The notes below the pieces were generated by a model, which saw only the letters and a program-made list of their open reading frames with translations, was not told where the DNA came from and made no database searches. From the NCBI GenBank assembly GCA_037176705.1, contig CM073893.1, positions 20,708,074-20,772,073 of the forward strand: a stretch of 64,000 nucleotides of DNA, in the 5' to 3' direction. Shown in pieces: positions 10,301-20,849 of the stretch; positions within the stretch are counted from its first letter, which is position 1; each line of letters opens with the position of its first letter. Origin of the DNA: Molossus alvarezi. Its lineage: Eukaryota > Chordata > Mammalia > Chiroptera > Molossidae. Made by a program: the position numbers and the translations under genes.

Positions 10301-11511
10301 ACATGATCTGGTTCCTACCTTTATGCCCCAGCAAAAGGCTTTATGTTGTTTCCTACATTCACTGAGGTCTTTCAGTCCATCGGACCAGCTTTCTAGAGAT
10401 GAATTTGTTTAAATCTTTCTCTCTGTGGGTCTTCTGTACTATTTTTTGTTCATTTGATGTAAACTTCTTTAGCTGTATAGAAACTCTATGACTAGATCAG
10501 TGCTTAAGTGTCTCTAGTTTTTAAAGTAGCTGGTCTTTAATAAAATGTTTAAAGATTTTTGAAAAAATATGATGTGTTAGAAAAAAGTGGCATGAATTAG
10601 ATTTAAAGTTACAGCAAAGGTGACTGGTTGTGTTCTGAGACTGGCAGGTATGGTTTGAATGTCTTCTATTGTCAGAGAAAATCCACAATCTGCTTTACTT
10701 CAAATGTAGCCACCCCTTATCAGACTTTGTACTTAAGGAAATGAAAGCCAGATTAGAGTGAGGAGGTAGAGTAACTGAGACCTGAATGGAAATGGAATCT
10801 CAGCAAGCAACCCAGGGGAGCTACCAGCCTGGGGCGTAGCTAAAAGCACTGCTTCTGTGTGGGGACACGGGAGGGAGACATTAGAGAGTAAGTAGGACGC
10901 TGAGATTAAAAAAAAAAAAAAGTATATGTTGGATATTTTATTTCACATTTGCTATTTGTGGAGGAGTTTTACAGATATAAATATTTAATGTTACATGGCT
11001 TCAGTGATATCAGTGCGTAGTATTTGTACCCATGTTCTAATCTGTGCACCTGTATGAGGAGGTGTTGCCTGCACCCAGTGAGGTCTCTACAACTGAGCTG
11101 TCTCCACTGCACATCCTGCCCTCATTCTGAGCCATAAAGAGGCACCATGTGGATAACCAACCATAACCTCTGCACAATTCCTTGACCTCAGCTCCAAACA
11201 GTGATCTTTACCTTCACGTCACTTTAGCCACAGACTCATGACCAAGCCTGGGTGTCACCTATACCGAAACCCAGTGCTCGGTTCCTGCCCACAACCTCCT
11301 ATCACTGCTACTCTTACAGTCACTTGCACTAAGCCTGTTTTGCTTTTAGATGCGAAGGGTAATTTTGGTGATTATTTTATTAGTAGCAATGATGAAATAT
11401 AGTAGTGATACTGGTAATAATCCTAACTACTATGTGTCAGGTACCATTGAAAGCACTTTCTAGGTACTACCTTAGTTTAAACAAGAAGATGATCTCAAGA
11501 GAGAGGTTTAA
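10301..11511. other. Unassigned non-coding DNA with a small MIR-like patch
   Basis: Mostly unique AT-rich DNA. Around 11405-11475, 'ACTATGTGTCAGGTACCATTGAAAGCACTTTC' style sequence (split here by eye) resembles the MIR core. No coding signal is seen. Confidence 0.4.
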
Positions 11512-11962
11512 CTATAGTAGCCCTCCCCCTTACCTGTGGGCGATACATTCCAAGACCCCAGGGGATGTCTGAACCTTACATACCCTATGTTTTCCCTCAG
11601 GCAGACATACACTTTAGGCTTCCATTGGCACATCCACATTGCCAGTATCACTCTTGTGCTTTGAGGCCATTATTACGTAAATAAGAGTTACTTGAACATA
11701 AGCACTATGATACCTTGACAGTCCATATGATAACACTGACGGCTGCCAAGAGATCAGTGGGTGGGGAGCATACACAGCGTGGGTGGGCAAAGGGTGGTTC
11801 GCGCCCTAGGCATGAGATTTTAGCTTTGCACGCAATTGAAAACGTATCAATTGTTTATTTCTGGAATTTCCCAGGTAATGTTTTCAGAGCATGGCTGAGC
11901 ATAGGTAACTGAAACAACCACAGCAAGCAAAACCGCAGGTGGGAGGTGGGAGGTGTTCTGTA
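11512..11962 (-). mobile_element. Non-autonomous Tigger/MER2-like DNA transposon
   Basis: The left end 'TAGTAGCCCTCCCCCTTACC' and the right end 'GGTAACTGAAACAACCACAG' to 'AAAACCGCAGGTGGGAGG' match the G/C-rich inverted ends of Tigger-class elements. Internal landmarks 'CATTCCAAGACCCCAGGGGA', 'GGCCATTATTACGTAAATAA' and 'AATTGTTTATTTCTGGAATT' agree. It has no transposase frame. A TA flanks the left end, the expected Tc1/mariner target. Confidence 0.75.
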
Positions 11963-12377
11963 CTGTCTGTCATTATAATGTTGCAGTGTGGACTCCGAGG
12001 CTCTGAGAGTCTCAGTTTCCCACCTTTCCACAGCCAGCGAGCAACGAAGTCAGAAATCTGACTGTGCAACTACACTGTGTCTCATGTGGGATTTAAAAAA
12101 TATGTATATTAAGAACGGATCGCAATTTCATTTTGAGAACCAAGTAAAGTGCAACGGAAAGACAATGGCTTCTGGACCCCCTGCAGTAAGTGTGCAGTGA
12201 CCTTCCTACGTTAGTCCGGAACCACGGCAACATCTGGTCACATTGTATTTGCTTCATCTTTAAGACTGAAAATTATTCCATCATTAGTACCAAGGAAGTA
12301 TGTGTTCTCCTTATGTTTTATTCCTTCATGTTGAAATAGTTATTAAAATAACATGACATTGTTAAAACAACAACAAC

Positions 12378-12402
12378 AACATATCCTCAGGTGAGGATTT
12401 AA
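12378..12402 (+). mobile_element. SINE tail remnant
   Basis: 'ATATCCTCAGGTGAGGATT' is the 3' tail of the Ves-type SINE, standing alone just upstream of a full copy. It is a leftover of an older insertion. Confidence 0.6.
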
Positions 12403-12415
12403 AAAAGAAAAGTAT

Positions 12416-12674
12416 GCCCTGGCTGGTTTCCTCAGTGGTTAGAGTGTTGGCCCTCAGACCAATGAGTTTCGGGTTCGATTCCAGTCAAGGACACGTATCT
12501 CGGTTGCAGTTTGGTCCCTGATCCTAGTTGGGGTCATGCAGGAGGCAACCAATCTATGTCTCTCTCTCTCTCTCTCTCTCTCTCACATCGATGTTTCTCT
12601 CTCTTTCTCTCTCCCCCTCCTACTCTGTCTAAAAATAGATGGAAAAATATCCTTGGGTGAGGATTAAAAAAAAG
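12416..12674 (+). mobile_element. Ves-type SINE
   Basis: Forward copy with head 'CCTGGCTGGTTTCCTCAGTG', box B 'GGGTTCGATTCC', a (TC)n run at 12558-12583 and the tail 'ATATCCTTGGGTGAGGATT'. Confidence 0.9.
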
Positions 12675-12849
12675 AAACAAAGTTGTCTACTTTCTAATTA
12701 GGGATGTTCTTGTTTTTCTCCACATGCAGAAATGACATTCTAGGAAATGATAAGTTATATTAAACAATAAAATTCAACAAAAGTCATTAAGGGGAGTTAC
12801 TGGTCACTTTGCTTCATAATTAACAATCTATCAATGTAAGAAACATTCA
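12675..12849. other. Unassigned spacer
   Basis: AT-rich, nothing recognised. Confidence 0.3.
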
Positions 12850-13020
12850 AGCCTGTGAAGAACTTTTGTGAGTTTATTTGAACCAAACTATTGACAAATG
12901 CCAGGAAGCAGAATCTCAATGCATTGAGGTAGTGCTCCAGAAAATGGCAGTTTTGCACCTTATTTTATATGTTACAATCAAAAGAGAAGATGCAAATTGG
13001 TTACATGAAATCACTGGTGA

Positions 13021-13252
13021 GCCTTGGCCGGTTTGGCCCAGTGGTTAGAGCGTCGGCCCACGGACCAATGAGTCATGGGTTCAATTCCGGTCAAGGGCAT
13101 GTACCTCGGTTGCAGTTAGGCCCCTGTCCTGGTTGGTCATGCGGGAGGCAACCAGTTGATGTGTTTCTTTGATGTTTCTCTCTCTCTCCCTCCCTCCCAC
13201 TCGATCTGATGATAAATGGAAAAATATCCTTGGGTGAGGATTAGAAAAAAAA
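13021..13252 (+). mobile_element. Ves-type SINE with target-site duplication
   Basis: Forward copy. The left flank 'GAAATCACTGGTGA' and right flank 'GAAATCCACTGGTGA' form a near-perfect duplication, showing retrotransposition into the surrounding LTR. Its 'GAGTCATGGGTTC' is shared with the SINE stub at the start of the giant array. Confidence 0.92.
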
Positions 13253-13604
13253 GAAATCCACTGGTGACAGATTAGGGAGGTGGAGAAAGCAAGGGGCAGG
13301 GAAGGGGGGACTCTGGGATTGGAGCTGGATGAAAAGTAATGTGATAAACACATATCTTTCACATAATCGGTGGAGGGTAGCTAATAGTCCATGACTGACA
13401 TGGGAACAGTAACAGTGGGGGTGCATGCTTTCCGCTCCGGTTCCTTGGCTGTGTCCTGAGGGGTCTGTACAAAGGGGAGTTACTCTGACATCCCAAAGGA
13501 ATGTTATCATAGATGCAAAAGACAGCAGACAGACCTAGTTAAGGTAAAGATTGTCTTCTGTCAGGGAAAAGTCTAACCCTGGACATGACTACCTGCCATA
13601 AACC

Positions 13605-13608
13605 GCTT

Positions 13609-13659
<51 letters not shown>
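13605..13659. repeat. (TTTA)n microsatellite
   Basis: About 13 ATTT/TTTA units, probably expanded from the poly(A) end of the adjoining minus-strand SINE. Confidence 0.9.
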
Positions 13660-13891
13660 TATTTCTCACCTGAGGATATTTTTCTACTTATTATCAGATA
13701 GAGTGGGAGGGAGAGAAAGAGACAGAGAGAAACATCGACATGATAGAGCCACATCGACTGGTTGTCTCCCGCACGACCCGACCAGGGCCGGGGACAAACA
13801 CAACCGAGTCTATGCCCTTGACCAGACTCAAACCTGAGACTCACTGGCCCGCGGGCCGTCGCTCTAACTACTAAGCCAAACTGGCCAGGGC
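13660..13891 (-). mobile_element. Ves-type SINE
   Basis: Reverse copy from 'CTCACCTGAGGATATTTTTC' to 'AAGCCAAACTGGCCAGGG', complete and nested in the LTR-like element. Confidence 0.9.
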
Positions 13892-14182
13892 AACTTTTAG
13901 TTAAAAAGTTAATTTCTGACCATCCTTTGTGGTTACTTGAGATCTCTGAGTTTGTAAGGCCACCGCACAGGCCTTCTCTGGGCTTGTCAGGTTAGCATGT
14001 CGCCACAAATCCCAAAACTTTTGTACGAGCTGACTCTAGCCATCCCTGAAAGGTCCCTGGACTCGTTCTTGGATCATCTGCACAGATGAAGGCTTCTAAG
14101 GCAGAGAGGTTGTAAGCAACCACAGGATGGGACAAGGGCTGAGAACTCAGTGACTTTGGACGACATTAAAAAGTTAGAAGGA

Positions 14183-14362
14183 GCCCTGTGTTGGTAGCTC
14201 AGTTGGTTAGAGTGTCATCCCAATACGCCAAGGTTGCAGGTTTGATCCCCAGTCAGGGCATATATGAGAATCAACCAATGAATGCATAAATAAATGGAGC
14301 AACAAACTGATGTTGCTCTCTGTCCCTTCCCCTCTCTCTAAAGTCAGTAATAAAACCAAGTT
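14183..14362 (+). mobile_element. tRNA-derived SINE, diverged subtype
   Basis: 'GGTAGCTCAGTTGGTTAGAG' (box A) and 'GCAGGTTTGATCCCC' (box B) are closer to a tRNA than the other copies. The body 'AATCAACCAATGAATGCATA' and the A-rich end differ from the Ves tail, so this is another bat or older SINE subfamily. Confidence 0.75.
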
Positions 14363-14599
14363 AAAAGGGCTGACGATCATTCTGCAGAGCCTCCGCTTCC
14401 GTGAACAGCAGAGTGCCTGAATCAGATCCTATGTCACTGATGTCAACACAGAATGGGTGCTGCGGCAGCCGCAGGAGGTGACCCCGAGCTTCAGAAACGT
14501 CCGAGTGCAGCACCCCTGCCACAACCTTCAGCGGGAAAGGGCCTGAAAGGATAATGTCCAGTTAAGAACTTCTCTGTGTGTCAAGAAAGGGAAGCTCAA

Positions 14600-15900
14600 C
14601 AACCCTCCAGAGAATCTGGTTGTTTCTGTTAGGGTTTGGCCAGTGCCGAGGGCTTGTGAAAGAATTCACAACAGAGAGAAAAGGGAGGAAAGGAAGAAGT
14701 TTATTACTTTCTCCATAGTCAGGGAAAGGACCCGTGCACTGGCAGCAATACAAGGGCAGGGAACAGAGTTGCTCTGTGGGGCTTTAGGGAGTAAAGGGCA
14801 ACTGGGGCAGGGAGGGCATCGGGCTCAAGTGGGACAGGTGCGGGGTGGGGGTGGGGGAGTGTGTGTGGTGGGGGTGGGGAGTGTGTGGGGGTGGGGGTGG
14901 GGGTGGGGGTGGGAGAGTGTGTGGGGGTGGGGGTGGGGGTGGGGAGTGTGTGTGGTGGGGGTGGGAGTGTGTGGGGGTGGGGGTGGGGGTGGGGCAGTGT
15001 GTGTGGTGGGGGGTGGGAGTGTTGTGGGGGTGGGTGTGGGAGAGTGTGTGGGGTGGGGGGTGGAGAGTGTGTGGGGTGGGGGTGGGGGAGTGTGTGGGGG
15101 TGGGGGTTGGAGAGTGTGTGGGGGTGGGGTGGGAGAGTGTGTGGGGGTGGGGGTGGGGAGTGTGTGTGGTGGGGGTGGGAGTGTGTGGGGGTGGGGGTGG
15201 GGGTGGGGAGTGTGTGTGGTGGGGGTGGGAGTGTGTGGGGGTGGGGGTGGGGTGGGGGAGTGTGTGTGGTGGGGGTGGGAGAGTGTGTGGGGGTGGGGGT
15301 GGGGTGGTCCTTGAGGAACTGCAGTACGTTCTGGAGCAGATAGTGTGACAAACGCATAAAGGAGATGTCTTACTGTATTTTCTCCAGCCTGTAAATTATG
15401 CTTTGGAGCAAAGAAAGTTACTGAGTGTAAAAAGGGGGTCTCCTCTGAAGGCTGACAAAGAGTTCGGAGAAGGCGGACTGTTGGAAGGGGAGCAGGAAGG
15501 GAAGCTTCTGGCACCAGAGCTGGAGAGTCATCCTGGAGAGGCTGGGACCCAGGAGGGGGGGAGCACAGCCCTGTTTGTTTACTGTTTGCCTGAAGGCGGC
15601 TTGAAGTTACAGACACCAGCCCTCTCGGTGTTTAATTACCCGGTGCTTCTCATAAACTGTGGGGAAGAATCACGACAAGAAGCAAGGCCTGTTTTCTGTC
15701 CTTCCAGCTCTTCTGAGGGTGAAGAGCAGGGCTGAATGGAGGGTACAAGCTGCTGAGGTCGCAGGAGTGGACGGCACAGGTGTTGGACTGTGCATTGTAC
15801 GCCAGTAAGAAGCTGGGAAAGTCCCAGCACAAGTGGAACCGGGAAACCGAGACAGACAGTCACACAGCAGTCTGCAGCCACCTAGTAAATCCTATCTTCC
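14600..15900 (-). mobile_element. Possible ERV LTR carrying a G-rich minisatellite
   Basis: A minus-strand AATAAA (complement at 14700-14705) follows a probable LTR end near 14625 ('GGGTTTGGCCAGTGCC'). This resembles the other LTR ends in the zone. Boundaries beyond the minisatellite are a guess. Confidence 0.4.
14836..15306. repeat. G-rich minisatellite (GTGTGTGGGGGTGGGGGTGG type)
   Basis: About 470 bp of GGGGGTG and GTGTGTG blocks in a longer irregular period. The plus strand is almost only G and T, with many runs of four or more G. Open frames through it on both strands (up to 263 codons, Gly/Val or Pro/His/Thr rich) are composition artefacts. Confidence 0.95.
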
Positions 15901-16394
15901 CGGAACCACGGACACTTCAGAATACAGGTTTGCACTTCTCCCCACCCAGAGGGTAAATAGCTTAAATCACCCCACTCAGGGACACAGAGAACAGAAATCC
16001 AATTAGTGTCCTTTGCCGACCACACCCAAGGACAAACAAATTAAAGAGAATAAATCTCATGTGGGTACATCAGTATAACGCTGATGAATGACCTCCCCGA
16101 AACACCAGCCTTTGAAACCCCTGAAAATGAAGGTCCCAGTGCACTCTCCTCCCCAGGAGCAAACCCGTGCCGTTCCCTTCCCCCTTTCCCTCTGAGGACC
16201 CCACCAGACTTGCAACCAGGGGGACAGTGGCCAGGGGCAGCTTGTCCTGAGCCAAGCCTCTGACTGTTCCCCGAGCCCCTTTCTCTGCCTTCTCAGTGAG
16301 CCTGAGCAGCCGGCCTAGCCTCCTGCTGCTTCTCTGTCCCTCCTTGCTTCACTCCTAAGTGTGCTTTTGCTGAGTCAGTAAGTGCTTGCTTGCT
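15901..16394. other. Unassigned non-coding DNA
   Basis: No gene or clear repeat recognised. It may be part of the flanking LTR elements. Confidence 0.35.
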
Positions 16395-17060
16395 TTCCTA
16401 CACTTGGTCTCTTGATTGAAATCTTTCCTTCAAGAAGAAAAGAATCAAAGTCTCTTCATCTCGAGGTAACAGGTGGGGTCGTACTGGATCTGGGTTCAGC
16501 AACCTCAGCACTTGAGTCCTGGAGAGGAAAGAATTCAGAGGCAAGACCCAGATTATAAATGAACATTTATTTGGAAAAGCAGAGGCACAAGAAGTCATCT
16601 GTAGAAGAAATGGACTTGGAAGCAGGTTATAGAGGTACAGGCAGGGGGGGGGGCCCTCAGAGCTGGAGAGAGGAAGGTCATGTAACCGCGTGGGGGGCTG
16701 GGTGGAGGATGCAGGTGTGCTGCCAGGAGGGAGAGCACGCTGGGTCCTCCATCCTAAGGGTTTAAGGGTGGAGATTCTAGGGGAGGTCCCAGGGAAGATC
16801 TCAGCCGCTTTCCAGGTGTATCCTTTCAGGGTCAGTGTCCACGGACCAGGGGGTCCCAGGGCAGGGGGTCCCAGGGCAGGGGGTCGTTATCCCACGAGAG
16901 CAGGTCCTGAGTTCAGCCATGGGGCTGCTTGTCTGGGCCTGAAGCTGAAACAGAACTGAGGCCGAGATGTTATCTCTAGGGCGGAAAGGTCAGGGGTCCA
17001 AACCGCATGACCAGCGACATGCTAGGTCACTCTGGAGGTGAGGTCCTACTCTACAACTGA
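16395..17060 (-). mobile_element. ERV LTR-like copy B
   Basis: It holds 'CAGCAACCTCAGCACTTGAG', 'AAAGAATTCAGAGGCAAGAC' and a minus-strand AATAAA (complement at 16567-16572), then the 'CAGCCGCTTTCCAGGTGTAT' region shared with 19000-19230 and 5150-5385. A short GC-rich 'GGGTCCCAGGGCAGG' motif is tandemly repeated at 16851-16883. Confidence 0.6.
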
Positions 17061-17217
17061 TCTTTGCTGGGCACCCAGGACCTTTCACCCCGGTGACCTT
17101 CTGTACCTGGCCCACGGTTTGCTCTGCTCACGTCTAACTGCCCACCACAGCTCCCCATGGAGAGTGGCGAGGACACCTCGGCCACGGGCATGTTAGCGGC
17201 AGACGAAGGACACCAGG

Positions 17218-18335
17218 GGATCACGCCCTTCAGCAGCCTCAGTTCTTGAGTCCTGGCTAAGAGAAGAACTCAGAGCCAGACTCAAAGTATGAGAGAGTTT
17301 ATTAGAAAGTCACAGAGGTGGAAGTGAGCAGTAGGAGAAATGGGCTCAGGAAACAAGTTACAGCTAAGGAAGGGCCCTTGGAGCTCGGGGTGGGGGGCAC
17401 ACTGGAGCCTGCTCGCCCCCTGGGGAAAGGAGGGTGGGAAAGGCGTGGGCGGGGCCGTGGAGACAGCCTCCAGTCTCACCGCGTATTTTATGCATCAGAA
17501 TCAAAGCAAGGTGGGTATTGGATCACTAACAGTGAACAGTTAACATGATGACAATAACAATGAGGGTTTCTGGGTCTCCTGCTCTGGTGGGAGACTGTGC
17601 CCTGAGGTCTGGAAAAGGAAATTACCCTGACGTTCCAAAGGTATGTTATTTTAGATGCAAAAAGACAACAGACAGGCTCAGTTAAGGCAAAGACTGACCT
17701 TTATCGAGGATCATACAGGCCTCGGGCGTGACTGCCTACCCTGACTTGCTTTTAGCTAGAGAGTTGTTTTGTTTCTTTGAAGTACAATTTCCTTTTTTTC
17801 CCCCAAGAGAACTTTTCTTCAGTCCTTGAACTTAGCTCCTTACCTGGGCTTGGGTGGAGGTCGTGGGGCAACACCCACAGGTCTCAATCGGGGTGGGGGT
17901 GTTCGGTCCTTCCGGGCTTCATGAGAGGGGTCCTGACCACCTTCGGTGAGTGGCACAGCTCACGCGGCAACGTAGTTTCACACCCCACTCGGGAAGGACA
18001 CAGGCGCCGGAGACACATGCTCCAGGAATGTCCTACCAGCTGCAGCCTCTACTCTGTTTTGAATGATGAACTTAATGGCCTTGTCCTTGGGCACGAGTCG
18101 GGTGCAGCTGGTGCAGCAAATAGGCTGCCCTTGGCCGTGACCTTTTTGGCACGACTGTTGTTCCTTCTTTTCTTGGTCATCTTGGAAGCAAGGACCCGAG
18201 CTAGCCACAAAGTTTTAATTTCAGACCATCCTTGATGGTTACTTTTGGTCCCTGAGTTTATAAGGTTGCCAAGTAGGCCTCCTAGGAGCTTGTCAGGTTT
18301 AGGATGTGGCCCTTTTTCATCCACACATCTGTGTA
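17218..18335 (-). mobile_element. ERV LTR-like copy C, interrupted by an RPS26 pseudogene
   Basis: It starts 'CAGCAGCCTCAGTTCTTGAG' like copies B and D, with a minus-strand AATAAA complement at 17298-17303 and 'AGGAGAAATGGGCTCAGGAA'. Its 17520-17760 and 18210-18330 parts match the element at 12850-14115. The 17785-18205 segment between them is the RPS26 retrocopy. Confidence 0.6.
17785..18205 (-). pseudogene. RPS26P: RPS26 processed pseudogene
   Basis: The minus strand has ATG at 18180 followed by [13 protein letters not shown]. It then reads in shifted frames through [20 protein letters not shown] and VEAAAGRTF, all recognisable as 40S ribosomal protein eS26. Further downstream the family's Cys-rich VKLHYCVSC-like and Pro/Arg-rich C-terminal regions can be followed, also with shifts. 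It ends near 17838 with a TAAGGAGC context. A short 3' UTR and an A-rich end (about 17790-17805 on the minus strand) follow. It has no introns, several frameshifts and an A tail, so it is a dead retrocopy. Some cysteines of the zinc site are altered or out of frame. Confidence 0.9.
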
Positions 18336-18480
18336 CCCAGTTTATGGATCATCCAGAGCAGTTTACCATAGCTGTTAGGAGCAATTGGAGTTAAATACAC
18401 CTAAATTTAAATTCTCCCTTCACTTCTCATTGGCTGGGAATATGACAATAATATTATTTACCTTCCTGGGTAGTTGTGAG

Positions 18481-18481
18481 G

Positions 18482-18522
<41 letters not shown>

Positions 18523-18565
18523 ATCTATCTATCTATGTATCTATCATCTATCTATCTTCTATCAT

Positions 18566-18610
<45 letters not shown>

Positions 18611-18651
18611 ATCATCTATCTATCTATCATTTATCTATCTATCTATCTATC

Positions 18652-18698
<47 letters not shown>

Positions 18699-18720
18699 AT
18701 CTATCTATCTATCATCTATC
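18481..18720. repeat. (TATC)n microsatellite
   Basis: About 240 bp of TATC units with phase-shifting TATCATC interruptions. It yields artificial YLSI-repeat frames. Likely highly polymorphic. Confidence 0.97.
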
Positions 18721-18734
18721 TGTAGCAGTACAGC

Positions 18735-19460
18735 ACCAGCATGTTACTGGTGACCTGACCTTGATTCAGCAATCTCAGTATTTGCGGTCTGGCTAAAAAA
18801 GAATTCAGATCCAAGACTGAAATACAAGCCAAAGTTAATTTATTAAGTCACCAGGGTAGAAAAGTGAGCCACAGAGGAAATGGGCTCAGGAAACAAATCA
18901 CAGGGCAAAGGAAGGGCCCTCGGAGCTTAGGAGAGAGAGGCAAGGAGAACACATCTAGGGAAGGGGGTGGGGACAGCCCCCCTGGGTCCTTGTCTTGAGG
19001 GCATTTATCTGGAGGTCTCAGGGGAGGGTCCCAATAGAATCTTCATCAGCTTTCCAGCTGTGTACTTTCAGGGTCAGGTCTGCAGATTGGTCTGACCAGA
19101 GCGGGCGGGATGGGGGTCATGAGTCAGTGCAGCTGGTCCTGAGGCAGCCATGGTGTTGCTTGTCTCCTTTTGCTGCTTTTCTGGGCCTGGAGCTAAAACA
19201 CAACTGAGGCCAAGACATATTTTATGCAGGTCAGAACGTCATTGTCCCGGGGGCTTCATGCTTACAGGCTATTCTCCAGACCCCTTGTTCATTCCCTCTC
19301 AAGGGGCTGACCAGCAACATGCCAGGGGAGGGAAGGTCAGGGGAGGGTCCAAACTGCATAACCAGCGATATGCCAGGGGAGGAAAGGTCACCCTGGGGGC
19401 GAGGTCCCAGCCAAGTTTTGCCTATTGCTATGTACCCAGGGCTTTCTGCACTGGTGACCT
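18735..19460 (-). mobile_element. ERV LTR-like copy D
   Basis: 'CAGCAATCTCAGTATTTG', 'AAAGAATTCAGATCCAAGAC', a minus-strand AATAAA (complement at 18839-18844) and 'GAGGAAATGGGCTCAGGAAA' line up with copies B and C. The 19000-19230 part matches 5150-5385. Its right part contains 'GGTCAGGGGAGGGTCCAAAC', also seen in copy B. Confidence 0.6.
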
Positions 19461-19477
19461 TCTGTTTTTTTTTTTTT

Positions 19478-19724
19478 GTTGTTAAATCCGCACCCAAGGA
19501 CACTCTTGCATTTGTCTTCAGGTAGAACAGGAAGGAGAGAGGGAGGAAGAGAGAGAGAGAAACATCATTGTGAGAAAGACACATAGACTGGCTGCCACCC
19601 ACACGACCCCAACTGGGGCCAGGGACAAATTGCAACCGAGGTACATGTCCTTAGCGGGAATCGAACCTGGGACTCTCCAGTCCACAGGCCGATACTCTAA
19701 CTGCTGAGCCAAACCAGCCAGGGC
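19478..19724 (-). mobile_element. Ves-type SINE
   Basis: Reverse copy with a T-rich end, GA-rich body, box B complement 'GGGAATCGAACC' and head 'AACCAGCCAGGGC'. Confidence 0.88.
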
Positions 19725-19770
19725 TGCCCTGGTTACCTTCTGTACCTGACCTATCGTCTTTGCTCTGCTC

Positions 19771-19880
19771 TTTTTTTTTATTATTTTTTTTTGAGAGTAT
19801 GTGCCCTTAGCGGGAACTGAAGCCGGGTCTCTCTGGTCCACTGGCCAATGCTCTAACCGCTGAGCCAAACCGACAGGGCT
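19771..19880 (-). mobile_element. Internally deleted Ves-type SINE
   Basis: A T-rich start leads directly into the head half ('GTGCCCTTAGCGGGAACTGA' to 'AACCGACAGGGCT'), without the GA body. Confidence 0.8.
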
Positions 19881-20590
19881 GGTGGTAAGATTTATTTGGG
19901 AGAAAATAGAAGGCTGCCCCCAGGTTCCAATAGCCCATCTCTGTTTGTCCCACCATGGAAGAACTCCAGTGTTGTCTTCATCAAGCCCCATACAAAGACC
20001 AGTGTCCAGAGATCTGTTCCATATGGAAGTTGACTCCATAGCAAAGCTGAGCTCAGTTCCAGGCCTGCTTGCGGTCTCCATGGCTACTGGCTACTAGGGC
20101 CACATGGCTGCTATGGCGCAAAAGCCAGCAAGCCAACAGGGGCAAGTGGGCAAGTGTGTGTGACCAGGGGAGGGGAAAAGGCTGCTTTGTTAGGCGCAGG
20201 TTATGTTATCTAGGGCTTGGGATACACCAGGCACTTCTTCAAACCAACCAATCAACTTTCCAAGCTTTAGGGGGCTTCCGATGGGTCCTCCCCCTAACCA
20301 ATCCATTTCCTAGATATTCGGGGGTCTGTATTCCCTATCCAATCGACTCTTTTCCTAGGCTGGACAGACAGCCCTCTACGGTCCCCATCTTGGCTCCTCT
20401 AGCATGTGCTTCCCTTGCCCCATAGTCTGGTTGAGTAGACCAGGGGCTGACAGGCAGGCCCTACTTCTCTGTGGGACGGAGGGGTGTTAATCCCCTTTGA
20501 GGGGCAATGCTTCCATCCCTGGGGTGTGTGAGGCTGTAGCTTCCTGGCCAAGCAGGCTTCTGCTCCCTAGTTGAGTATACTTAATAGTCT
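19881..20590 (-). mobile_element. Possible ERV LTR
   Basis: A minus-strand AATAAA in 'TCCCAAATAAATCTTACC' lies near 19890. Several CCAAT-box-like motifs (ACCAATCAAC, ACCAATCCAT, TCCAATCGAC) lie further upstream in that orientation, as in gammaretroviral-type LTR U3 regions. Family and ends are unresolved. Confidence 0.4.
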
Positions 20591-20598
20591 AATTTCCT

Positions 20599-20834
20599 GC
20601 CCTGGCCGGTTTGGCTCAGCGGTTCGAGCATTGGCCTGCGGATCAATGAATCGCAGGTTCGACTCACTCAAGGACACATACCTCAGCTGAGGTTCCTCTC
20701 CGGCCCTGGCTGGAGTTCTGCGGGAGGCCACCAGTCGGTGTCCCTCTCAAAGTTAACGTTTCGCTCGCTCTCCCTCCCTCCCACTGAATCTGAAGATAAA
20801 TGGAAAATATCCTCGGGTGAGGATTAAAAAAAAA
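20599..20834 (+). mobile_element. Ves-type SINE
   Basis: Forward, nearly full length, with head 'CCCTGGCCGGTTTGGCTCAG' and tail 'ATATCCTCGGGTGAGGATT'. Box B has lost two bases (GGTTCGACTCACTC). Confidence 0.92.
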
Positions 20835-20849
20835 GTGTGATTTTTTTTT

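Larger units (their letters stand above)
12850..14115 (-). mobile_element. ERV LTR-like element with two nested SINEs
   Basis: The right-hand parts (13375-13605 and 13905-14030) match 17520-17760 and 18210-18320 motif for motif: 'CTGTGTCCTGAGG', 'TTACTCTGACATCCCAAAGG', 'AAAGACAGCAGACAG', 'TTTCTGACCATCC' and 'GTTTGTAAGG'. A start near 'GAGTTTATTTGAACCAAAC' suggests the LTR poly(A) region on the minus strand. SINEs at 13021-13252 and 13660-13891 interrupt it. Confidence 0.6.

Noticed and set aside
11715..11912. Possible transposase fragment in the Tigger-like element
   Set aside because: The frame does not match transposase. The element is a short non-autonomous derivative.
14643..15616. Gly/Val- and Pro/His/Thr-rich frames up to 263 codons
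   Set aside because: They are translations of the G-rich minisatellite on both strands.
18385..18796. YLSI-repeat frames
   Set aside because: Translation of the TATC microsatellite.
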